NCBI GenBank assembly: GCA_945889575.1
Contig: CAMDBY010000033.1
Span: 1 to 12,125 of the forward strand
Origin: Bifidobacterium breve
Lineage (GTDB): Bacteria > Actinomycetota > Acidimicrobiia > Acidimicrobiales > Ilumatobacteraceae
Length of the DNA: 12,125 nucleotides
Direction of reading: 5' to 3'
Part shown: piece by piece, positions 5,916 through 12,125 of the stretch
How positions within the stretch are numbered: position 1 is the first letter of the stretch
Layout: each line of letters begins with the position of its first letter
Translations under genes and position numbers: made by a program
The notes under the pieces: model-generated
The model's input: only the letters and a program-made list of their open reading frames with translations
The model's database searches: none
What the model was told of the DNA's origin: nothing

Positions 5916-7244
5916 CTAACGACGGAACCAAGTGAGTTTGTCTGCAACTTTGGCACGTAACTCATGATCATCAACGCCAAGGCCTTCTTCCGGAGACAAG
6001 CACAACACGGCAAGTTTTCCTTCGTGCATGTTGTGATGAACTTGGTACGCAGCTTCGCCGGTTTGTTCAAGTGTGAACACTTGAGACATCACGGGATGAA
6101 TCATTCCCTTTGAAATCAAACGGTTTGCTTCGTAGGCCTCTTTGTAGTTAGCAAAGTGCGAACCAACAAGCTTCTTCAGACGCATCCAGAAGTGACGGTT
6201 GTCGAACTCAAGCATGAAGCCACTTGTTGCGGCACATGTAACAACGGTTCCGCCGCGCTTCACTACATACATAGAGGCAGCAAATGTGCTGCGACCAGGG
6301 TGTTCAAACACGATGTCAGGATCTTCGCCAACGAGCGTACGAATGTCACCGCCAAGGCGACGCCATTCTTTTTCATTATGCGTGCCATCTTCATTCCAGA
6401 ATTGGTAGTTCGCTGCTTTGCGGTCAATGACTGCTTCGCAACCCATCTCGCGAAGGATCGCTGCTTTTTCTGGTGACGACACAACGCCGACAGGAATTCC
6501 GCCCCCATTCAATACGTACTGCACTGCGTACGAGCCGATACCGCCCGATGCGCCCCAGATAAGAACAACATCGCCTTGTTTCATGTTTGCGCCATTTTTA
6601 GAAACGAGCATGCGATAGCTAGTGGAGTTACACAGTGCGTTGACTGCTGATTCTTCCCACGTGAGGTGAGCAGGTTTTGGCATGAGTTGGTTTGCTTTGA
6701 CAACTGCAACATCTGCAAGTCCACCAAAGTTTGTTTCATAACCCCAGATGCGCTGGTTAGAACCCATCATTGAATCGCTATGTGATGACGGGTCCTGGTC
6801 GTCAACATGGTTGCAATGAACTGTGATCTTGTCGCCTGGGTTCCATAAACGCACGGCACTGCCGACGCGCAACACAACGCCCGACGCATCAGAGCCAAGA
6901 ACATGTTTGTCAATGTCGTGGCGCTTTGCCCACTTGCTCTCTTTGCCAAGACGAGCTAACGCACCAAACGTGCTGATGGGTTCGAAAATACTGGTCCACA
7001 CGGTATTGAAGTTGATGGACGACGCCATGACCGCGATGACCACTTCGTCGGCCGCCAGTTCAGGCAATGGCACTTCGCCAATATGGATGCTCTTGCGGGG
7101 ATCCTTTTCATTGCTGGGGACCCCTTCCCACATGGTCTGGTCTTCCTTGCGCACATACGCAGCACGGTATGTAGCGGGAAGTGGGAGGGCTGCGATTTCC
7201 TCGCCCGTTGCCCCATTGAGAATTGCCTGAAGGATCTTTTCCAT
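5916..7244 (-). CDS. ccr: Crotonyl-CoA carboxylase/reductase
   Basis: NADPH-dependent reductive carboxylation of crotonyl-CoA to ethylmalonyl-CoA, the key step of the ethylmalonyl-CoA pathway; it also supplies ethylmalonyl-CoA for polyketides in some actinobacteria. The 442-residue medium-chain dehydrogenase-fold protein has the family length and a Rossmann motif, IWGASGGIGSYAVQ (229-242). The CO2-pocket residues known from the Kitasatospora enzyme (Asn81, Phe170, Glu171, His365) correspond to Asn80 (INFN), Tyr169, Glu170 (WGYETNFGG) and His363 (GSHFANY). Keeping these argues for a true carboxylase rather than a plain enoyl reductase. ATG 7244 is the only usable start, because the frame upstream meets a stop without another start codon, yet no good Shine-Dalgarno precedes it. 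First gene of the operon ccr-mce-A24-SDR and divergent from the thiolase. Confidence 0.95.
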   Translation of the reverse strand: MEKILQAILNGATGEEIAALPLPATYRAAYVRKEDQTMWEGVPSNEKDPRKSIHIGEVPLPELAADEVVIAVMASSINFNTVWTSIFEPISTFGALARLGKESKWAKRHDIDKHVLGSDASGVVLRVGSAVRLWNPGDKITVHCNHVDDQDPSSHSDSMMGSNQRIWGYETNFGGLADVAVVKANQLMPKPAHLTWEESAVNALCNSTSYRMLVSKNGANMKQGDVVLIWGASGGIGSYAVQYVLNGGGIPVGVVSSPEKAAILREMGCEAVIDRKAANYQFWNEDGTHNEKEWRRLGGDIRTLVGEDPDIVFEHPGRSTFAASMYVVKRGGTVVTCAATSGFMLEFDNRHFWMRLKKLVGSHFANYKEAYEANRLISKGMIHPVMSQVFTLEQTGEAAYQVHHNMHEGKLAVLCLSPEEGLGVDDHELRAKVADKLTWFRR

Positions 7245-7333
7245 GCCGTAGACGATAGCGAATTCTGGGGTTTCATCTCCTAGCCTGATTTATCTCGTAT
7301 CCATGTCGGGTACAAGTACATCTGGAGGCACAC
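7245..7333. promoter_or_regulatory. divergent promoter region, ccr / thiolase
   Basis: This 89-bp gap must start both transcripts. On plus it holds a strong GGAGG (7324-7328) 5 nt before the thiolase ATG. On plus, TTTATC followed 16 bp later by TACAAG could be -35/-10. On minus, GATAAAT (about 7286-7293) resembles a -10 for ccr. I see no long inverted repeat, so shared regulation is likely from layout but not shown by a clear operator. Confidence 0.45.
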
Positions 7334-8515
7334 ATGGCCGGTTCATACATCGTCGCAGGAGCACGCACACCCATCGGAAAAATGAGCGGTGCGCTGTCTT
7401 CTTTTACTGCTGCCCAGCTTGGTGGCTTTGCCATCAAAGCAGCACTCGAACGCGCAGGCGTTAAGCCAGAAGACGTCGAGCACGTCATCATGGGTCAAGT
7501 TCTTACAGCAGGCCAGGGACAAGTTCCTTCACGCCAGGCTGCATCGTTGGGCGGCATTCCAATGAATGTTCCTTCCATCAACATCAACAAGGTGTGCTTG
7601 TCAGGTCTTAACTCCATTTACTTGGCTGATCAGATGATCGCTTCGGGTGAAGCAGACATCGTTATCGCCGGCGGAATGGAAAGCATGACCAATGCTCCGT
7701 ACCTCGCACAAGGTGCACGTGGTGGTTTCCGCTACGGCAACACTGAACTGCAAGACGCAATTATTCGTGACGGACTCTGGTGTGCATTCGATGCGTGCCT
7801 CATGGGTCTTGGCACCGATCGTTACACCGACGGAAAAATCAGCCGTCAGGATCAAGATGATCTTGCGATGAAGAGCAACGTGCGTGCAGCTGCAGCAATC
7901 GCTGCTGGTCGCCTTGCAGATGAAATTGTTGAAGTTGCTGTTCCTCAGCGCAAGGGTGACCCTGTCATGGTGAAGAACGACGAAGGTGTTCGCGCAGACA
8001 CCACCATGGACACGCTTGGTGGATTGAAACCAGCATTCGACAAAGACGGCACAATCACCGCTGCAAACGCAAGCCAGATCTCAGACGGTGGTTCAGCCAT
8101 CGTCATGATGAGCAAGAAGGCAGCTGAAGCTCGCGGCATCAAGCCACTTGGTGAAGTTGTTTCGTACGGCATGGTTGCTGGACCAGATAACGCATCGCTC
8201 TTGCATCAGCCAAGCCGTTCAATCATGAAAGCGCTTGATCGTGCCGGCATGAAGATTGGCGATGTCAACTTGTTCGAACTTAACGAAGCATTTGCTGCTG
8301 TCGGTATCGCATCAATGCGTGAACTTGGCATCACAGACGAAATCGTGAACGTCAACGGTGGCGCTATTGCATTGGGTCACCCAATCGGTATGAGCGGTAA
8401 CCGTCTTGCACTCACCATCTTGCACGAACTTCATCGCCGTGGTGGCGGTGTTGGTGCAGCTGCACTGTGTGGTGGCGGCGGACAAGGCGACGCAATCATC
8501 GTTCGCACCGTTTAG
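7334..8515 (+). CDS. Acetyl-CoA acetyltransferase (thiolase II family)
   Basis: Condenses two acetyl-CoA to acetoacetyl-CoA, or runs the thiolytic reverse. The 393-residue length and spacing match biosynthetic thiolases: nucleophile Cys88 (INKVCLSGL), NEAF at 317-320, His349 (GGAIALGHPIG) and Cys379 (CGGGGQGD), against Cys89, Asn316, His348 and Cys378 in Zoogloea. The segment around the substrate loop reads ACLMGLGTDRY, with Met157 kept but Leu at the position of the usual His156. The start is fixed by GGAGG 5 nt upstream. Divergent from ccr, so it probably supplies acetoacetyl-CoA to the same route. The CLC transporter gene follows after only 6 bp. Confidence 0.93.
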   Translation: MAGSYIVAGARTPIGKMSGALSSFTAAQLGGFAIKAALERAGVKPEDVEHVIMGQVLTAGQGQVPSRQAASLGGIPMNVPSININKVCLSGLNSIYLADQMIASGEADIVIAGGMESMTNAPYLAQGARGGFRYGNTELQDAIIRDGLWCAFDACLMGLGTDRYTDGKISRQDQDDLAMKSNVRAAAAIAAGRLADEIVEVAVPQRKGDPVMVKNDEGVRADTTMDTLGGLKPAFDKDGTITAANASQISDGGSAIVMMSKKAAEARGIKPLGEVVSYGMVAGPDNASLLHQPSRSIMKALDRAGMKIGDVNLFELNEAFAAVGIASMRELGITDEIVNVNGGAIALGHPIGMSGNRLALTILHELHRRGGGVGAAALCGGGGQGDAIIVRTV

Positions 8516-8521
8516 AACTAC

Positions 8522-9745
8522 ATGCTGCAAGAGCCACTCAATCGTGCAATTCACGTTGCGCGATGGGTGGCTCTTGCCGTTGTAGTGGGAATTATTTCCG
8601 GCATTCTTTCTGCCGGATTCATTCAGTCATTGACATGGGCTACTGACACCCGAGATGACAACACGTGGCTTCTGTTGCTGTTGCCACTTGCCGGACTTCT
8701 TGTCGGTTTGTCGTATCACTACCTTGGCAGAGGTCTTGAACGCGGAAGCAACTTACTGATTGATCAGATTCATTCGCATTCAGAATGGGTTCCACTTCGC
8801 TTAGCTCCACTTGTTTTCATTACAAGCGTCGTTTCGCATCTTGCTGGTGGTTCAACTGGTCGTGAAGGTGCAGCATTGCAAATAGCTGCAGGCGCAACAG
8901 ACCCCATTAGTAAGAAACTCGGACTAGACCCTGCCGATCGCGCACTCATGCTCATCACTGCCATCGCAGCCGGGTTCGGTTCTATCGCCGGTGTGCCAAT
9001 TGCCGGAGCAGTGTTCGCACTTGAAGTGCAACGCGTTGGTCGCGTGCGATACGAAGCATTAGTGCCAGCGCTCGTTGCAAGTTTTGTTGGCAATGCTGTA
9101 GTTCGTGGTCTTGGAGTTAATTACACAAAGTACCCACAAATTATTGATGTGAAATGGTCACCCACTATTGCGTGGCAAGTCGCACTCTTTGGTTTGTTGG
9201 CTGGAATTATTGCATTGGTGTTTGTACGCGTAACACTCTTCATTCGTGGTGCAATGAAGAAGTACGTTGCGTGGTATCCCGCCCGCCCATTAATCGGCGG
9301 CATAATTCTTGCCATTCTGATTGGCGTATGTGGATGGCGCGATTATCAAGGTTTCTCTTTCCCGCTGATGCTTGAGGCCATGAACGGTGCAACGTCTGGT
9401 CACTTCGAAGTGAAGTTGTTGTTAACCGCGCTCACAATTGGTACAGGATTTGTTGGTGGTGAAGTGATCCCACTTTTAGCAACGGGTGCTATGGCTGGTG
9501 CAACGTTTGCCAACCTCATCGGGGCCAATGTCGCGGTATTTGCCATAGTTGGCTCAGTTGCGGTGTTGGCCGGAGCAGCAAATACGCCTTTGGCATGCAC
9601 CTTTATTGGAATTGAACTATTCGGTGGAAATGGGGCAATTCTGTTTGCTCTTGCATGTGTTGCTGCATATGCAGCAAGCGGGCATACCGGTATCTACCAC
9701 GCTCAAAAAATTGTTGCCCACAAATCGGGCGAAGCCATTACTTAG
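8522..9745 (+). CDS. CLC-family anion transporter, CLC-F (fluoride)-like
   Basis: A 407-residue polytopic inner-membrane protein of the CLC fold. The gating glutamate is Glu115 in GGSTGREGAALQ. The N-terminal filter, GSGIP in chloride CLCs and G(M/N)NLI-like in fluoride CLCs as I recall them, reads GSNLL (75-79). The second filter segment is GGEVIP (312-317) instead of GxFxP; GGEV(T)P is what I know from the fluoride branch. At the inner proton-glutamate position (Glu203 of ClC-ec1, after FIIE) there is Val169, following Glu168 of VFALEV. These point to the CLC-F side of the family, with a hybrid filter. The gene starts 6 bp after the thiolase with no Shine-Dalgarno, so it is probably coupled, and no fluoride riboswitch fits between. 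The 3' end overlaps recR by 4 bp. Confidence 0.88.
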   Translation: MLQEPLNRAIHVARWVALAVVVGIISGILSAGFIQSLTWATDTRDDNTWLLLLLPLAGLLVGLSYHYLGRGLERGSNLLIDQIHSHSEWVPLRLAPLVFITSVVSHLAGGSTGREGAALQIAAGATDPISKKLGLDPADRALMLITAIAAGFGSIAGVPIAGAVFALEVQRVGRVRYEALVPALVASFVGNAVVRGLGVNYTKYPQIIDVKWSPTIAWQVALFGLLAGIIALVFVRVTLFIRGAMKKYVAWYPARPLIGGIILAILIGVCGWRDYQGFSFPLMLEAMNGATSGHFEVKLLLTALTIGTGFVGGEVIPLLATGAMAGATFANLIGANVAVFAIVGSVAVLAGAANTPLACTFIGIELFGGNGAILFALACVAAYAASGHTGIYHAQKIVAHKSGEAIT

Positions 9746-10350
9746 CTTTCGAGTTTTTGGCGATTGCCAAATGCGCGACCCAATGTGACTTCATCGGCAA
9801 ATTCAATGTCGCCGCCAACAGGTAACCCACTAGCTAAACGAGTCACATTGATACCCAGTGGGTTCAACAATCGCGCCAAATACATTGCTGTTACATCACC
9901 TTCAGTGTTGTTGCTGGTGCACACAACTACTTCTTGAATGTTCTCTGGACGAATGCGTGTAAGAAGTTCTCTTACTTTCAAATGCTCTGGGCTTACACCT
10001 TGCAATGGGTCAATGAGCCCAAGCAATACGTGATAACGACCACGAAATTCTCCAGTGCGTTCGATTGCAACAACATCGCGTGAGTCTTCAACAACACACA
10101 CAATTGATGAATCACGTTTAGTGTCTCCACAAATATTGCACAGGTCTGCATCTGCCAAGTTGAAACACAGCCCACAGAAACGTACTCGCTCTTTTGCGTC
10201 TACAAGTGCGCGTGCAAGGCGGGTGACATCTTCAACGTCACCCTTGATGAGATGAAGCGCAAGTCGTTGTGCGCTGCGCGGACCAATGCCAGGCAAACGA
10301 CCAAGTTCGTCGATAAGTAATTGAACGGGTGGCGTATAGGGCGAGGCCAC
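9742..10350 (-). CDS. recR: Recombination mediator protein RecR
   Basis: Works with RecO (and RecF) to load RecA on SSB-coated single-stranded DNA at gaps. The 202 residues give the standard architecture. A helix-hairpin-helix LGRLPGIGPRSAQRLA (16-31) is followed by a four-cysteine zinc site, Cys59, Cys62, Cys71 and Cys74. A Toprim domain comes next (about 80-175), and the C-terminal Walker-B-like segment is GGDIEFADEVTLGRA (179-193). It starts at GTG 10350, only 3 bp after the dnaX stop, so it is translated from the dnaX message; GGAAAGAAG at the dnaX end can serve as binding site. It is the last gene of its operon and overlaps the CLC gene tail to tail. Confidence 0.96.
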   Translation of the reverse strand: MASPYTPPVQLLIDELGRLPGIGPRSAQRLALHLIKGDVEDVTRLARALVDAKERVRFCGLCFNLADADLCNICGDTKRDSSIVCVVEDSRDVVAIERTGEFRGRYHVLLGLIDPLQGVSPEHLKVRELLTRIRPENIQEVVVCTSNNTEGDVTAMYLARLLNPLGINVTRLASGLPVGGDIEFADEVTLGRAFGNRQKLES

Positions 10351-10353
10351 TAG

Positions 10354-12125
10354 TTACTTCTTTCCGCGCGGTGACTTTGCAGCGTCGGGATTTGCTCCGA
10401 CTGTTTTTTCAACGACGCTTCCACCAGGGAACGAATCGTGCAGAGCGGCAAGTAACGGGTCAACAGCGTCAACAGCAAGCACAGTGTCATTGATGTCAAC
10501 AGCCGCGAATGGATCATCAGCAACGTCATCAACAATGGTGCGCACTTCGGGTTCTGTAAACACTGGGCGAGTCATTCCACCAGGTGCAGTGGGATCTGCT
10601 TGCACAAGAGTGACAACAAACGTTGCACCGCACACTTGTTTGATTGCTTCAACAACAGTGGGTAATTGTTCTTGCGCACGCTTCATGGGTGTATTGCTAG
10701 GAAGACGCAACATAATCTTCTTGCCATCAACTGATTGCACAACTGCTGGCTTGAACATGGCCTTTGCGAGACCCTTCATGACATCAGTAATTTGGGGCCA
10801 CATTTGTGCAGGGTCTGCATTGCCCACAGGAGCAGGTGCTGGTTCAGCAGCCTTCGCTGGGGTTTCTGCCGCCGCTGGAACAGGAATCTCTTTGGTAACT
10901 GCAGCAGGTTCAGCAACTGTGGCAATAACCGGAGTTGCATCTGCAACGGGTATTGCAACGGGTGCAGTATTGCCAGCATGTCCACCAATTTTGGCGCGGC
11001 CAGTTGCAGGGTTGATTGGTGCCTGCGGCAGAGCAGCAGCAATGCCGTTCTCGCGCAAACTCTTTACTGCTTCTTCTAATTGCGAAATGCGTGCAAGAAG
11101 ATTTTCTGCACTGTCATCAAAGACAGGAGACGCCAACTGCACTACTGCAACTTCAAGCAACAACCGTGCATCAGGTGCGTGTCGCATTTCCACCATGGTG
11201 GAGCCAAGCGTTTCCATGATGCGAACGATGCGTTGTACTCCCATGTCTTGTGCGTAACGAGTGAGTTCTGCAATTCGATCAGCAGGTAGTTGCACTAACT
11301 CAGGTGACATTATGGCAAGAAAGCAATCACGCATGGTTCGCACAACATCTTGTGCATACGTATGTGGGTCACGGCCCTGTTGCATGGCGCGCGCAACAGC
11401 GCCCAACGCTGCAGCATGGTCTCGTGCGACTAGTGATTTGATGATGTCCTCGGTGTGCAATGCAACTTCTGGTTCGCCGCCTCCAGAGACAATAAGTTCA
11501 AGTGCAGACAATGTGTCACGTGCACTTCCACCACCTTGGCGCAACACTAGATTTATTGAGTCATTGTTAACAGTAAGTTGTGCTTCTTTGATGACGAACT
11601 TGACATACTTTTTCAGTTCGGCAACAGGCAGCAAATGAAATTGCAAGTGCTGCACTCGACTGCGAATTGTCTCAGACACTTTTTGTGGGTCTGTGGTGGC
11701 CAACACGAAAACAACTTGGTCGGGTGGTTCTTCCAGAGTTTTCAGGAGAGCGGCTTCGGCCGCACGTGACAGCATGTGCACTTCGTCGAGAATGAAAACA
11801 CGGTGACGCCCTGGACTTGTTAGAGCGGCAGTTTCAATGATGTCGCGAATTTCTTGAACACCGTTGTTGCTCGCAGCATCGAGTTCAAGCACGTCGTAAC
11901 TGGTGCCCAGTTCCACTGCCTTGCACGAATCACATTCGCAGCATGGTTCACCATCAATAGGGGCCACGCAGTTCAAGACCTTTGCCAAAATTCGTGCCGT
12001 TGAGGTCTTTCCCGTGCCTCGGGGCCCAGAGAATAAATAGGCCTGGCCCTCACGACCATTGATAACGGCATTGCGCAACGCCATGACCACATGGTCTTGC
12101 CCGTAGAGCTCAGAGAACTTCCGCG
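10354..12125 (-). CDS. dnaX: DNA polymerase III subunit tau/gamma, 5' end cut by window edge
   Basis: Motor subunit of the clamp loader that places the beta clamp on primed DNA. The frame is open to the right edge and begins RKFSELYGQDHV, so only about ten N-terminal codons are missing; 589 residues are visible. Counting from GTG 12090 as residue 1: Walker A GPRGTGKT (22-29), zinc site Cys41-Cys50-Cys53-Cys56, Walker B with DEVH (102-105), sensor 1 TT (132-133), and SRV (144-146) with the arginine finger Arg145, where the family usually has SRC. The clamp-loader collar follows. Then comes an Ala/Pro/Val-rich linker (about 355-430) and a C-terminal domain (about 430-520) that may bind the polymerase alpha subunit. 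recR follows directly after 3 bp. Confidence 0.96.
   Translation of the reverse strand, partial: RKFSELYGQDHVVMALRNAVINGREGQAYLFSGPRGTGKTSTARILAKVLNCVAPIDGEPCCECDSCKAVELGTSYDVLELDAASNNGVQEIRDIIETAALTSPGRHRVFILDEVHMLSRAAEAALLKTLEEPPDQVVFVLATTDPQKVSETIRSRVQHLQFHLLPVAELKKYVKFVIKEAQLTVNNDSINLVLRQGGGSARDTLSALELIVSGGGEPEVALHTEDIIKSLVARDHAAALGAVARAMQQGRDPHTYAQDVVRTMRDCFLAIMSPELVQLPADRIAELTRYAQDMGVQRIVRIMETLGSTMVEMRHAPDARLLLEVAVVQLASPVFDDSAENLLARISQLEEAVKSLRENGIAAALPQAPINPATGRAKIGGHAGNTAPVAIPVADATPVIATVAEPAAVTKEIPVPAAAETPAKAAEPAPAPVGNADPAQMWPQITDVMKGLAKAMFKPAVVQSVDGKKIMLRLPSNTPMKRAQEQLPTVVEAIKQVCGATFVVTLVQADPTAPGGMTRPVFTEPEVRTIVDDVADDPFAAVDINDTVLAVDAVDPLLAALHDSFPGGSVVEKTVGANPDAAKSPRGKK

Noticed and set aside
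8516..8521. Fluoride riboswitch before the CLC-F-like gene
   Set aside because: Only 6 bp separate it from the thiolase stop and I found no crcB-type motif in the thiolase end or in the ccr/thiolase gap.
10404..10409. A6 run (minus strand) in dnaX as a programmed frameshift for a gamma form
   Set aside because: It lies about 20 codons from the end of the gene, after all domains, so slippage would not make a gamma-like short form; no supporting stem-loop seen.
10484..11257. 257-codon open frame on plus, Ala/Ser/Thr rich
   Set aside because: It mirrors the repetitive Ala/Pro linker and collar of dnaX on minus; no start site or recognisable domain.
1..12125. Mobile elements, CRISPR arrays, attachment sites
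   Set aside because: No transposase, integrase, regularly spaced repeats or long direct repeats are visible; all genes are ordinary chromosomal families.

Overview
The window looks like a compact piece of an actinobacterial chromosome, with an aquatic Acidimicrobiia-like lineage as my best guess. Three things point there: a stand-alone FEN-type 5'-3' exonuclease of the actinobacterial kind, a crotonyl-CoA carboxylase/reductase, and a base composition that looks only moderately GC-rich (judged by eye, not computed). Gaps between genes are very short and convergent genes touch or overlap. I see no mobile element, CRISPR array or integration scar, so this is core chromosome rather than an accessory island.

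Left part (1-2090). A DHA2-type MFS exporter runs off the left edge on the minus strand. Upstream of it, also on minus, are tadA (tRNA adenosine deaminase) and tRNA-Ser(GGA). The encoded CCA end of the tRNA shares its last base with the ATG of tadA. A short divergent gap separates the tRNA from the SRP RNA gene (ffs) on plus, which folds as an unusually long rod of about 150 nt.

Middle part (2095-4805). The stand-alone 5'-3' exonuclease (minus) and a pirin (plus) diverge from a 113-bp region carrying a perfect 9+9 bp operator-like inverted repeat. The pirin stop codon directly abuts the stop codon of an SDR oxidoreductase on minus.

Metabolic part (4068-9745). A minus-strand operon runs ccr, methylmalonyl-CoA epimerase, a small A24 prepilin-peptidase-like membrane protein, SDR. 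Diverging from the ccr promoter region, a plus-strand pair holds an acetyl-CoA acetyltransferase (thiolase) and a CLC-type anion transporter with features of the fluoride (CLC-F) branch. Thiolase, Ccr and epimerase are steps of the ethylmalonyl-CoA route from acetyl-CoA to C4/C5 acyl-CoAs; the SDR might be the acetoacetyl-CoA reductase step, but its substrate is not visible. The mutase and later steps are not in this window.

Right part (9742-12125). recR and dnaX form a minus-strand pair; dnaX lacks only its first few codons at the right edge. The ybaB gene usually found between them is absent. recR overlaps the CLC gene tail to tail by 4 bp.

Nothing here is a clear-cut new multi-gene system. 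The points most worth checking are the CLC transporter's hybrid filter, the tRNA-Ser/tadA fusion of signals, the pirin operator, and the odd A24 peptidase in a carbon-metabolism operon.
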